In this document: in pieces, positions 24,927-33,321 of the stretch | How positions within the stretch are numbered: the first letter of the stretch is position 1 | Layout of the letters: the number at the start of each line of letters is the position of its first letter | Assembly: GCF_024158915.1 (NCBI RefSeq) | Contig: NZ_JAMZGF010000035.1 | Location: 1 to 53,013, forward strand | Length of the DNA: 53,013 bases | From: Chryseobacterium sp. S0630 | Lineage (GTDB): Bacteria; Bacteroidota; Bacteroidia; Flavobacteriales; Weeksellaceae | Reading direction: 5' to 3' | The notes under the pieces: model-generated | Databases searched by the model: none | What the model was told of the DNA's origin: nothing | Seen by the model: only the letters and a program-made list of their open reading frames with translations | Position numbers and translations under genes: made by a program

Positions 24927-25825
24927 AAGTATTCTGCTATTTCTTTTTCAAGTAAATAATTACAAATTGCTGATAGACCTAAGAACTGACCAACAGGGTT
25001 GATTTCTAAGAAGTAAAAATCATTTTTGTTTTTTATAAAATCAAGTGAACCACAGTTGATATCGAGTTGCATCATAAGGATATGTATTTTTTCTTCAATT
25101 TCTTTTGGAAGATTATATCTAACATTTCGATTCGGTACTTCGTGATTATATTTTCTATGATCAAGTTGAGTCTTCTTATCATTTTGAGAAAAAATAGCAG
25201 TCGCCCAGATTTTGCCATGAATATAAAAAGCCCGCACTTCAAAATCTTTTTCGATCAATTCCTGAAAAAAGGTAATAAAGAAGCTTTCCTTTTCCTTTTC
25301 TGTAACAAGAGAAGTATACAAAATGCTTTCAGAAAAGTCACCTATAGATTTTAGTATTATATTCTCAGCAATAGATTTAGTAATGGTCCTATTCACAAGT
25401 AGCTGGTCTGTGTTTTCTGCCAAGTAATATTTCGGGACTTTCAAACCTACTTTTTTGGCCTGTTCAAGTACCAGAAGTTTATTTAAATGGCTGTTGCTTT
25501 GCTTATTAATATGTCTTTTTGTTTCAAGCATTTTTATTACATAATCTTCAAGCCAATATTGAGTTTCATTCATGTAAGAATTAATGGAAGGGTTGTCATA
25601 TTTTTTTCTCATAAATTGTAATCCTCCTCTGCGATACCAAACACTGGTAATATCTTCAATGAAAAAACGATTTCTTTGACTTTGTAAAAGGATTTTGTTT
25701 TGATAGACTTTTATTTCAAAAATTTCATCTTCATGGACACGAATAAAAGCTTTACCTAATGTTTTAAGCCACTTAATAACTTCATTTGTTGTTGTTTCCT
25801 GATTAGCGGAAAGGATAAGAATCAT
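24923..25825 (-). CDS. gwsG: Grasp-with-spasm ATP-grasp peptide ligase
   Basis: 300 residues, related to the MvdC/MvdD-type ligases of graspetide pathways, which form ester or amide cross-links between Ser/Thr/Lys and Asp/Glu side chains. Visible features: an N-terminal pre-grasp domain (MILILSANQE..., then SVWYRRGGL), an ATP-binding Lys in ENIILKSIGDF, DFEVRAFYIHGKIWATAIF, and the metal-binding end CGSLDFIKNKNDFYFLEINP with Asp, Glu and Asn ligands. It overlaps the lipoprotein stop by 4 bases. Probably the main modifying enzyme acting on the peptide encoded at 26746-26964. Confidence 0.9.
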   Translation of the reverse strand: MILILSANQETTTNEVIKWLKTLGKAFIRVHEDEIFEIKVYQNKILLQSQRNRFFIEDITSVWYRRGGLQFMRKKYDNPSINSYMNETQYWLEDYVIKMLETKRHINKQSNSHLNKLLVLEQAKKVGLKVPKYYLAENTDQLLVNRTITKSIAENIILKSIGDFSESILYTSLVTEKEKESFFITFFQELIEKDFEVRAFYIHGKIWATAIFSQNDKKTQLDHRKYNHEVPNRNVRYNLPKEIEEKIHILMMQLDINCGSLDFIKNKNDFYFLEINPVGQFLGLSAICNYLLEKEIAEYL

Positions 25826-26679
25826 TTTTTCTTAAATTTATCTTTTCTGATTTTAGATGAATGTTTTATACTGGGAAGTCCAATACTTTTTCGGTTGCGG
25901 TTAATCCGAACAGAATCCAGATTATTGTTACGTAAGCTGTATCGTACAGCAGTATTTCTATAGTAATCATAGGTATCAGACATTAAGGCATATTCCTGTG
26001 GAGAACAATCACCTGATTTTACATATTCGAATAATTTTTTTCTGAATTCAGGATATTTTTTTGAGCCAATCATATGACTTAACAATGTAGGCATGGCGAT
26101 GAAAACATTATCATTTCCTAATCTCCCTATTTTTTGCCCATCAGGAAACCCATAATGTTCAAATGTCCAGAAAAAAAGATTTACATTTTTATCAATGTTC
26201 TTATTTACAAGGGCTATATTTTCAGGTCTTCCTTTCTGGTCACGAATCATCGCAATACTAAAGGAGTCTATTAATGCGCTGTTCAGTCCCATTTTCCAAT
26301 CGGCTACTTTTTGGTTTACTTCCAGACTGTCTATTCCGTATTTCTTACAAAGCGGATAAAGTTTTTTATATTCATTACCATAGGGCGCTAACAGGGTAAT
26401 AAGTTTGTATAGACTCTTTTTTCCACCAAATTTTTTATGGTATTGATCTGCAAGTTTAATGTAGGTTTTGTATTCTTCAGTAAGCTCTTGGTTTTTAGGT
26501 TCATACTTGTGAAACAGTTTTGTGAATTTTTTTATGGCTTTTTCAGGTTTATTAGCCATTCTGTAAATACTGTCAATTTCATTCACTTTGTTATAATAAG
26601 TAATGTAATTTGTTTCTTGATTTTTACATGATAAAAAGACCAAAATAAAAAATAGAAAACAACAAGTATATTGTTTCAT
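25822..26679 (-). CDS. Lipoprotein of the grasp-with-spasm cluster (DUF6624-like)
   Basis: 285 residues with a signal and lipobox (LVFLSC, Cys at about 18), so likely membrane-anchored. The middle (about 30-110) is helical and TPR-like. The C-terminal half resembles the DUF6624 family: IRDQKGRPENIALVNKNI, the FEHYGFPDG segment and SHMIGSKKYPEFRKKL. A basic Lys-rich tail ends the protein. It is the first gene after the precursor and is coupled to gwsG by a 4-base overlap. Possible roles are anchoring, immunity or envelope delivery of the peptide; none is proven by the sequence. A shortened copy lies at 24472-24747. Confidence 0.75.
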   Translation of the reverse strand: MKQYTCCFLFFILVFLSCKNQETNYITYYNKVNEIDSIYRMANKPEKAIKKFTKLFHKYEPKNQELTEEYKTYIKLADQYHKKFGGKKSLYKLITLLAPYGNEYKKLYPLCKKYGIDSLEVNQKVADWKMGLNSALIDSFSIAMIRDQKGRPENIALVNKNIDKNVNLFFWTFEHYGFPDGQKIGRLGNDNVFIAMPTLLSHMIGSKKYPEFRKKLFEYVKSGDCSPQEYALMSDTYDYYRNTAVRYSLRNNNLDSVRINRNRKSIGLPSIKHSSKIRKDKFKKK

Positions 26680-26718
26680 AATCTTGTAAAGAAGTTTTTG
26701 ATAGTTAACCTAAGATTG

Positions 26719-26740
26719 AAAAAGGAGGGCAAAGCCCTCC
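26719..26740 (-). terminator. Terminator/attenuator between precursor and enzyme genes
   Basis: On the minus strand GGAGGGC-TTT-GCCCTCC is followed by five T. It begins 6 bases after the precursor stop and lies 40 bases before the lipoprotein start. A partial terminator here would give more precursor than enzyme mRNA. Confidence 0.85.
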
Positions 26741-26745
26741 ATGTA

Positions 26746-26964
26746 TTAGTTTAGGGACTGTGATTCCTGTGTTGGATTGCATACAGTAATTCTTCCTATA
26801 TATGTGCCTCCGGGTGCTGTATAGGTATCATATTCTTCACAGCCTTCTCCAACGGAAACGTTAGATTTAACATTATAGCTGCCTCCTTGAATTGTTTTAA
26901 GATCTTTCAGCCTTTTGTTTTCCAAAGAAGAGAAGTCTCTCTTCATTCCATTTAATTTTTTCAT
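26746..26964 (-). CDS. Grasp-with-spasm peptide precursor with GG leader
   Basis: 72 residues from the ATG at 26964; an in-frame extension to 27069 has no leader-like features. The leader (1-28) is typical of Bacteroidota RiPP precursors: KKLNGMKRDFSSLENKRLKD, ending in the double-glycine KTIQGG (Gly27-Gly28). The 44-residue core is rich in Ser, Thr, Asp and Glu, with two Cys (GEGCEEYDTYTAPGG, then TVCNPTQ). These are plausible sites for ATP-grasp ester or amide links, such as within EEYDTYT. It is the only precursor recognised next to the enzymes, and a terminator-like hairpin follows. Confidence 0.85.
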   Translation of the reverse strand: MKKLNGMKRDFSSLENKRLKDLKTIQGGSYNVKSNVSVGEGCEEYDTYTAPGGTYIGRITVCNPTQESQSLN

Positions 26965-27575
26965 GTGTGTAATTTTTAATTGTTTTATGTAAATCATTTG
27001 TGTCAAATTACCCCATGACCTGGGGTGAATAATTCTAAACTTTATCATACACTGTACACTTGTAGTCAAAAATGAAGAATGTATTTCATCAACGTTGATG
27101 AGATAAAACTATAACTATTTAGATCACTTTATAGGGATAAAATGTGCAAATGATTTGTATTTTTCTGTATACACAAATGCAAATTTTACTCTGAATGAGA
27201 GCTGGGTTTTGGTGAAATATTTGAAATATGAAAAAGTATAAATTACATGATCATCATCTAAAGAAAACTAAAGGTTTTAATGCGAGGTTGCATAGTAATA
27301 TTTTCTATTGTACAATATCCGGAAATAAATAGTTTTTAGCCCGGAAATAAGACGTTTTCCAACTTATTTTGGTTATAATTTGTATGCTTTCGGTGTAATT
27401 TTTATGAAGAAATCACACTTTTTATTCAAAAATAAAAGCAAACATCTTCTCTGTTTTTATAGAAAACCTCTGGTTTTAAAAATTTAAACCTGAACAAATG
27501 AAATGTAAATATAAAAATGAGGCATTTCAGCAATGATTTGAAATGCCTTTTTAGTGTACTATAAATATTGTCTGC
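26965..27575. other. Intergenic region upstream of the peptide precursor
   Basis: About 610 bases without a confident gene. Near the precursor is a hairpin, ACCCC...GGGGT (27009-27025), in its upstream sequence. No exact TAnnTTTG box is found on the minus strand; the nearest is a box one base short, GTAATTTG, around 27004-27011. On the plus strand two tiny frames (27228-27332, 34 codons; 27403-27486, 27 codons) start MKK and precede a hairpin at 27520-27548. I do not call them genes. Confidence 0.5.
27520..27553. terminator. Bidirectional terminator
   Basis: AGGCATTTCA and TGAAATGCCT around a 9-base loop, with a T-run on the plus strand and an A-run before it. It follows the minus-strand gene at 27576. 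Confidence 0.85.
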
Positions 27576-29426
27576 TTACTCAGCGAGTACTCCCTGAAAA
27601 AAAGATTCTAAGGCTATATTTTCATCCAGCCCGAACTTCTTTTTCAGGCGGTATTTGGTCATTCTTACACTCTTGGGTTCTACATTAAGGAGGTTGGCTA
27701 TCTGTTTCGTATCCATTCCCAGATAGATATAGGCGCAGTATTTTAAATCCAGAGCAGTAAGTTTTTGTTGGGCTTTTTCAGTGATATTTTTAAAAAAATC
27801 AGGATGCAGTTCCTGAATGGTGAATCTGATCTTTTCAAAATCATTATCAACGCGGTTTTCTCCCTTTACAACCTGATGAATATTGATATCAGTATCAGAA
27901 AGCTGGGTCTGAAGGTTCTGAAGAACCTCATTCTTATGTTGGATATGAAGCTGGCTGGCCAGTACCTCACTTTGAAGCTTTTGCTGCTGAAGGGTAAGAA
28001 GTTCCTGCTCTGCCTTTAATCTGGCCTGTTCTTCCTTCTGAAGTTTAATCTGTATTTCTGCTTCATGCTTTTCCGTATCAAGCTTATTTTCTCTTTCTAT
28101 AGAATACCGCAGCTTAAAATGATAAGAACGGAACATAAAGAATGCTCCAATCAATCCAATAATCCCCAACCCGATATAGAGGAGTTTCTCTTTTTTCAGA
28201 CTTGCTGTTTTTTCGGTGAGAGATCTGAGTTCAGTTTCTTTTTTCTGAGATTGATATTGAGCTTCCAGTCTTTTGGCTGTTTCCGCCTGCCCTTCATCAA
28301 AAAGAAGATTATTGTATTCTGTTACTTTTGACTCATACTCATAGGCTTTCTGATAATTTTTTTGTTTGGCATACAGCTGGGCAAGACCTTTTACCACATT
28401 AATCATTACATGGTAATAGACCGGCTTTTGAGTAAGAAGAATTGTTTCTGCTTTCAGGAGATATTGCTCTGATAAAGCATCATTTTGATCCCGTGATGCA
28501 AGATTACTCAATACACCAAGCGCTCCTGCCTGCATTCCCTGATTAAGGGTGGTATGCTCAGTAAGGGCTAATATTTCGTTAGCATTATTCTGAATTTCCT
28601 CCCGTATCTCAGGAGTCATAACAGGATAGCTCAAATAGTAATTGATAAGATTCAGCAATGCCATAGCATGTACGTGTGCAGAAACATGCCCAGGAAACTG
28701 ATGATATAGAGTTACAGCCTTTTTACACATTTCTATGACAGGTTTCAGATCTTTTAAGTCTCCGGTCTTTTCATGTTGGAAAGAGTAGCAAACGGCCAAT
28801 GCAGAATAGGTAGAACTCAATAGATTTTTATTTCCTGATTTCTCAGCAAGCTCAATAGATTTTTTTGCATATTTGGTAGCATTTTCGGCATCATTCCATT
28901 CAGTGTAGATTCCGTAGAGAAGATAATTGAGTTTTGCATTCAGCATGATTTCTGAAGGTTGCTTTTCTACCATAGGAAGTACTTTCTGTATCAGTTTGAT
29001 TGTGCTTTCAGATTCACCAAGAGCATTCATGTAGTAGATATTCAGATAGCTGGCATATAGAGCTGCAGTTTTATTATTACTCTTCTGAACAATTTCATTC
29101 GCAGCATCAATGATAGGTGGAATTGTATTGTACTCAGACTGGTTAAGCTTAATAATTCCTTTTTGGGTAAGTGCTTTTACTTCTTCGGCATCATTTTGTT
29201 CCTTTTTAGCCAGCTCCATTTGTTGCTGTACATATTTTTCTGCGGTACTATATTGATCACTGACTCTGTAATATTCGGTAAGTTCATTATAAATTCTGAA
29301 TTTTTCTGCGGTTGTAATATGCTCTTCGCTCAATTGGTTTTTAAGGCCATCGATAAATGTATTCTGTGCAGGGTACAAGGTGCAGATAAAAAGTATACAA
29401 TATAAAAGTGAGTACTTTAGTTTCAT
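27576..29426 (-). CDS. TPR sensor with LuxR-like C-terminal helix-turn-helix
   Basis: 616 residues from the ATG at 29426, the first that gives a signal peptide (MKLKYSLLYCILFICTLYPA). Layout: periplasmic TPR-like helical repeats (about 30-375), one membrane segment (LLYIGLGIIGLIGAFFMF, about 416-434), a long coiled coil (about 440-510) and a cytoplasmic DNA-binding end resembling a GerE/LuxR helix-turn-helix (LDLKYCAYIYLGMDTKQIAN, then VEPKSVRMTKYRLKKKF). Such one-piece membrane regulators are common in Bacteroidota. It lies about 600 bases from the peptide cluster on the same strand, so it could regulate it, but that is only proximity. Confidence 0.85.
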   Translation of the reverse strand: MKLKYSLLYCILFICTLYPAQNTFIDGLKNQLSEEHITTAEKFRIYNELTEYYRVSDQYSTAEKYVQQQMELAKKEQNDAEEVKALTQKGIIKLNQSEYNTIPPIIDAANEIVQKSNNKTAALYASYLNIYYMNALGESESTIKLIQKVLPMVEKQPSEIMLNAKLNYLLYGIYTEWNDAENATKYAKKSIELAEKSGNKNLLSSTYSALAVCYSFQHEKTGDLKDLKPVIEMCKKAVTLYHQFPGHVSAHVHAMALLNLINYYLSYPVMTPEIREEIQNNANEILALTEHTTLNQGMQAGALGVLSNLASRDQNDALSEQYLLKAETILLTQKPVYYHVMINVVKGLAQLYAKQKNYQKAYEYESKVTEYNNLLFDEGQAETAKRLEAQYQSQKKETELRSLTEKTASLKKEKLLYIGLGIIGLIGAFFMFRSYHFKLRYSIERENKLDTEKHEAEIQIKLQKEEQARLKAEQELLTLQQQKLQSEVLASQLHIQHKNEVLQNLQTQLSDTDINIHQVVKGENRVDNDFEKIRFTIQELHPDFFKNITEKAQQKLTALDLKYCAYIYLGMDTKQIANLLNVEPKSVRMTKYRLKKKFGLDENIALESFFQGVLAE

Positions 29427-29665
29427 AGGGTGAAAGTACAAAAATTGTAGACACCTGTCAATTTCCCACATAAAAAAGTAAAAATGATTTAAGTTTATAT
29501 CTGATTGTAAATCAGCGTGTTGTTTGTTTTTGTAGACGTTTTGTAGTCAGTTTTAATCTCGGTTGAAGGTGTTTTGTAGTTGCTGAAATGATGAAGAGGG
29601 AATTTTTCTGTCGCAATTTTGAACCAGAAAAAAATCAAAGAATATTAATTTAAAATTTTACCATT

Positions 29666-29986
29666 ATGGACAACAAAACATTATCAATTGTTTCTTACAT
29701 TACGCTTTTTGGGTGGCTGATTTCCTTCATTATCGGAAAAGAAAAATCGAATAAACTTTTAAAATATCATCTGAAACAGTCTTTGGGATTGATTATTTTT
29801 TCAGTTATATTATCCATCATTCTCAATATCATATTGATGGTAACCAAAATCGGAATTCTTGGGATATTTGGTTTTATTCCTTTGGTACTGATGATTATCG
29901 GAATCATTAATGCAGCCAATGATGTTGAAAAACCTTTACCTCTGATTGGAAAAATGTTCGAAGATAAATTCTCTTTCATCGGATAG
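29666..29986 (+). CDS. DUF4870 (Tic20-like) membrane protein
   Basis: 106 residues with three membrane segments (about 8-23, 38-60 and 64-84). The conserved YHLKQSLGL and NAANDVEKPLPLIGK motifs are typical of DUF4870. Function is unknown for the family. It starts about 240 bases from the divergent TPR regulator and leads a plus-strand run of small genes. Confidence 0.85.
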   Translation: MDNKTLSIVSYITLFGWLISFIIGKEKSNKLLKYHLKQSLGLIIFSVILSIILNIILMVTKIGILGIFGFIPLVLMIIGIINAANDVEKPLPLIGKMFEDKFSFIG

Positions 29987-30005
29987 AATCTGAATTTTTT
30001 TGGAT

Positions 30006-30209
30006 ATGGAAGGCTTTAAACACTTAAAGAAAAAGGATACGGAATATGAGGTGAAGCAGTATATAGCACTTCAGCATATTATAGGAATAGCCTGGGTTTG
30101 TATTTCGATATTGCTTATTGAAAATAATCAAAAACTGAACAGAGATCTTGATGATCTGGAAAGAGAAGCAGGTTGTATTCTTGATCGTTATAACAGCTTT
30201 GTAGATTGA
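30006..30209 (+). CDS. Small protein with one membrane segment
   Basis: 67 residues from ATG 30006; a TTG two codons earlier is less likely. A charged N-terminus (MEGFKHLKKKDTEYEVKQY) precedes one hydrophobic segment (about 20-37) and an acidic helical end. Family unknown. It follows the DUF4870 gene by 19 bases, so it is probably co-transcribed. Confidence 0.6.
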   Translation: MEGFKHLKKKDTEYEVKQYIALQHIIGIAWVCISILLIENNQKLNRDLDDLEREAGCILDRYNSFVD

Positions 30210-30234
30210 TTTACCAATAACTAAAACTGATAGT

Positions 30235-30411
30235 ATGAAAAAAATACTAGGAATTATTTTGATAATAATAGGCTTTTGCCTGGTCGTGGTGATTAAAATA
30301 GGACCATCCAGAGAAACTTCCTGGCTGTTTAAATATGGAGAGTTGATTCCTATACTCCTTGGAGCAGCTATTTTGATTCCCGGATTAGTCCTCTATAATA
30401 AAAATAGATAG
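30235..30411 (+). CDS. Small two-segment membrane protein
   Basis: 58 residues, starting 25 bases after the previous stop. Two hydrophobic helices (about 4-22 and 39-54) are joined by a loop with GPSRETSW. Family unknown. Size, spacing and the clean membrane pattern suggest a real gene. Confidence 0.6.
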   Translation: MKKILGIILIIIGFCLVVVIKIGPSRETSWLFKYGELIPILLGAAILIPGLVLYNKNR

Positions 30412-30509
30412 CTATAATCACGAAATTGAACAGCCTTTATAAAAATATAAGGTGCTGATTTGACAGGATAAAGGTATTTTTACCGCCCATTTTAAAAAAG
30501 AAAAGAAGT

Positions 30510-31043
30510 ATGGATTTTGAAATTTTGAAACAGCAGATAGAAGACGCTGCTAAGAAAGCTTTTTTAGAAGTGTATGAAAAACATGGTGCAGAAGGAATTT
30601 ACAGCTTTGCACTGTACAGCGATGAGGGAGCAATGACAGTATGTCCTGCAGCTAATACATTGAAAGTAATGGAGAATGCAGATGAAGAAGATGCTCTTTA
30701 TTATAAATATGAACCGGCAGAATGGACCTATGAAATGGAAGGTGCTGATAAAGAATTTGATAGCATCTGTACTCAGTTGAGAGCAGAGCTTAGTAAACAC
30801 GATGACGATGATCAATGGTTTGAGAGTTTTCAGGCCAAATTATATTCAACCTGCATTGAAGTACTGGAGAAACTTAAAAATGAGAACTTTTTCGGAAAGA
30901 TTACAGGCAAAGATATTTTCCTGATTTTCACGGTTTCGGATTATGAGTTTGAGCAAGAAGATCTGAAGAATCTTATCATCAGACTGAATGATAATGAATA
31001 CAAAAATGAATATCTGGACTGGATGGCTACCTGGGGCAATTAA
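30510..31043 (+). CDS. DUF4303-like protein
   Basis: 177 residues, soluble and strongly acidic. The N-terminal pattern (helix, then GIYSFALYSDEGAMTVCPAA, then YYKYEPAEWTYE) is that of DUF4303, a family of unknown function sometimes found near toxin/immunity loci. No catalytic motif is evident. It is preceded by 98 bases without a recognisable box. Function unknown. Confidence 0.75.
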   Translation: MDFEILKQQIEDAAKKAFLEVYEKHGAEGIYSFALYSDEGAMTVCPAANTLKVMENADEEDALYYKYEPAEWTYEMEGADKEFDSICTQLRAELSKHDDDDQWFESFQAKLYSTCIEVLEKLKNENFFGKITGKDIFLIFTVSDYEFEQEDLKNLIIRLNDNEYKNEYLDWMATWGN

Positions 31044-31200
31044 AAGGATGAAGAATTAAAAAAACACTTTAAATATATACATATGAAGCCCGATAAAATA
31101 ATTGTCTCAGAAGCCTCTTATACATTACAATCTCTATAAAAGCTTTTTAAAGCAATAGACTCAAGTCACAACGAAAATATTAAGAACAATTACATTCATT

Positions 31201-31680
31201 ATGAACAACTATCAATTTTATAAACAAGAAGGAAATCAATATATTTTTAAAAACCAGCCGGTGTTTATTGCAGTGCTCTGCATTATTTTTCTGGTCATTG
31301 CAGGGTTAATTTTTAACAGTGTAAGAACCGGTAGCTATATTATTATGGCAGTAGTTGCCCTTATTGTAGTCAACTTCTTTACCAAGAAATTTATCATCGA
31401 TATGGATCGTAAAACGATTACCGGAAAACATACGATTTTTGTTCCGGCAAGAACATATCCTATTGAGAATTTCAGAAATTTTCATGTGGTAGCAACAAAA
31501 TATATGGGTTTTATTACCACCAATGTAATGCTGTCTGTTTATTTTGAAGTAGATGGTAAAGAAAAACAGCTTACAATAGGCCAGGCGCTTACTCAGAAAG
31601 GAATACAGAAAATGGTCAATGAAACTGAGGATATTTTGAACATTAATCATCCTGAAAATGGACATCAGAGACCGCTATAA
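31201..31680 (+). CDS. Membrane protein with PH-like domain, first of a pair
   Basis: 159 residues. Two membrane segments (about 23-40 and 46-60) are followed by a beta-rich cytoplasmic domain (FIIDMDRKTITGKHTIFVPA, then YPIENFRNFHVV). The next gene overlaps by 23 bases and has a similar overall layout, so they probably form a pair. Family not assigned; a bPH-like fold is a guess from the pattern. Confidence 0.65.
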   Translation: MNNYQFYKQEGNQYIFKNQPVFIAVLCIIFLVIAGLIFNSVRTGSYIIMAVVALIVVNFFTKKFIIDMDRKTITGKHTIFVPARTYPIENFRNFHVVATKYMGFITTNVMLSVYFEVDGKEKQLTIGQALTQKGIQKMVNETEDILNINHPENGHQRPL

Positions 31681-32176
31681 GTTTGAAGAAAACGGAAGTG
31701 AAATCAGCTTTATGCCCAATTACAGTTTCCTGCGCATTTTGGTTTGGTGGCTGGTATTGGGAATCATTGCACTTCCTGTGATCATCTATTATTTTATGGA
31801 TAAAATGTCCGGAGATCAGTTCAGAATTACCATGGGATTATGGGCTGTTTATATGATCTACTTCCTGTTTGACCTCTTTTTCAGAATTCCTGTGAAATAT
31901 ATTTTTGATAAATCGGAAAAGTGTATTTACAGAAAACTGTTACTTTCCAAAAAGCTCATGAACTTTGATGAAATGACCTATTTTGTGAATGATGAAAGAG
32001 GCGGATATTATTATTCCATCGGTAAAAAGAGAAATCAGTTTGTAAAAAACTACAGAATCAGTAATTATTTTTCAGGTTCAAAAGCTTCCGAGAGAAGAGA
32101 GGATGAGTATATAAAAGAAATTTTATGTCCTGTTCTCATTGCCGTAGGAATTCCTTTGAATCAGGAAGAACAATAA
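31658..32176 (+). CDS. Membrane protein, second of a pair
   Basis: 172 residues, starting inside the end of the preceding gene (23-base overlap), which implies coupled translation. Two membrane segments (about 25-46 and 58-75) precede a beta-rich domain (YIFDKSEKCIYRKLLLSKKL, then FVNDERGGYYYSIG). The layout mirrors its partner though sequence identity is low. A later in-frame start with less overlap is possible. Function unknown. Confidence 0.65.
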   Translation: MDIRDRYKFEENGSEISFMPNYSFLRILVWWLVLGIIALPVIIYYFMDKMSGDQFRITMGLWAVYMIYFLFDLFFRIPVKYIFDKSEKCIYRKLLLSKKLMNFDEMTYFVNDERGGYYYSIGKKRNQFVKNYRISNYFSGSKASERREDEYIKEILCPVLIAVGIPLNQEEQ

Positions 32177-32222
32177 TAAGCAGGGTAAAAACTAATACGA
32201 TGAAGAATGGAGGTATAACCAT

Positions 32223-32277
32223 TCCCCTCCTCCGGAGGGGTGGCAAAAATTCAAAGAATTTTTGACGGGGTGGTTGA
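32223..32277. repeat. Dispersed palindromic repeat
   Basis: CCCCTCCTCCGGAGGGG (with perfect CTCCGGAG centre) and a nearby AAAAATTC/GAATTTTT palindrome, ending GACGGGGTGGTTG. I recognise this as a style of repeat common in Bacteroidota intergenic DNA. Confidence 0.55.
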
Positions 32278-32290
32278 TACACAATAACAA

Positions 32291-32325
32291 AAAACCCGGC
32301 GGTTTCGAAGAAACCGCCGGGTTTT
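32291..32325. terminator. Bidirectional terminator
   Basis: AAAACCCGGCGGTTT and AAACCGCCGGGTTTT, perfect 15-base GC-rich arms with a 5-base loop, between convergent genes. Confidence 0.95.
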
Positions 32326-32346
32326 GTCTATATAAAACAGCTTATA

Positions 32347-33291
32347 TTAAGCTAAAATTCTCTTTACAGCTTCTTTTACTGCAGCAGCATCAATTTTATA
32401 CTTCTTCATCAATTCTGCTGGTGTTGCAGACTCTCCGAAAGTATCATTTACCGCCACAAATTCCTGTCTTGTAGGTCTTTTTCTTGCCAGCATTCCTGCA
32501 ACAGATTCTCCTAAACCTCCAAGGTAGTTGTGCTCTTCAGCCGTTACAATTTTACCTGTTTTTTCAACAGATTTTAAAATGATCTCTTCATCAAGAGGTT
32601 TGATCGTATGAATGTTGATAACTTCACAAGAAATACCTTCTTTCTCAAGCTCATCAGCAGCTACAAGAGATTCCCAAACAAGGTGTCCTGTTGCAACAAT
32701 TGTTACATCAGTACCTTCCTGAAGCATAATTCCTTTTCCGATTTCGAAAGGCATATCTTCCGGAATGAAAACAGGAACTACCGGTCTTCCAAATCTTAAA
32801 TATACAGGACCTTCAAAATCTGCAATCGCCAAGGTAGCAGCTTTTGTCTGGTTGTAGTCACAAGTGTTGATCACGGTCATTCCAGGAAGCATTTTCATCA
32901 TACCGATATCTTCAAGAACCTGGTGAGTAGCTCCATCCTCTCCTAAAGTAAGACCTGCGTGAGATGCACAGATTTTTACATTTTTGTTAGAATAAGCAAT
33001 AGACTGACGGATCTGGTCATATACTCTTGAAGTAGAGAAGTTAGCGAAAGTTCCTGTAAAAGGAATTTTTCCTGTAATACTAAGACCTGCTGCAATTCCC
33101 ATCATGTTTGCTTCTGCAATACCAATCTGAAAGAATCTTTCAGGAGCTTTCTCAATGAATTTCTCCATCTTCAAAGAACCGATAAGGTCTGCGCAAAGTG
33201 CTACTACATTAGGATTTTTGTCAGCCAGTTCAGCTAATCCTGCTCCGAATCCTGAACGCGTGTCCTTTTTTTCTGTATATGTATATTTCAT
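32347..33291 (-). CDS. Transketolase, C-terminal subunit (split type)
   Basis: 314 residues covering the pyrimidine-binding and C-terminal domains of transketolase, which moves two-carbon units in the pentose phosphate pathway. Visible: [32 protein letters not shown], and the C-terminal [16 protein letters not shown]. The diphosphate half is encoded 30 bases upstream, so the two chains must assemble. This two-gene form is common in Bacteroidota, archaea and some Firmicutes. Intact and clearly functional in appearance. Confidence 0.93.
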   Translation of the reverse strand: MKYTYTEKKDTRSGFGAGLAELADKNPNVVALCADLIGSLKMEKFIEKAPERFFQIGIAEANMMGIAAGLSITGKIPFTGTFANFSTSRVYDQIRQSIAYSNKNVKICASHAGLTLGEDGATHQVLEDIGMMKMLPGMTVINTCDYNQTKAATLAIADFEGPVYLRFGRPVVPVFIPEDMPFEIGKGIMLQEGTDVTIVATGHLVWESLVAADELEKEGISCEVINIHTIKPLDEEIILKSVEKTGKIVTAEEHNYLGGLGESVAGMLARKRPTRQEFVAVNDTFGESATPAELMKKYKIDAAAVKEAVKRILA

Positions 33292-33321
33292 TTTTATTTT
33301 ATTAATCGAGATGTTAAGATA

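Noticed and set aside
27228..27332. 34-codon plus-strand frame (MKKYKLHDHH...) and a second of 27 codons at 27403-27486, both before a hairpin, near the peptide precursor
   Set aside because: They look like possible peptide precursors, but have no GG leader, no repeated theme and no promoter box; AT-rich DNA yields such frames by chance.
27576..29426. Considered as a histidine kinase
   Set aside because: There is no ATPase or H-box motif; the C-terminal end is a LuxR-like DNA-binding helix set after a coiled coil.
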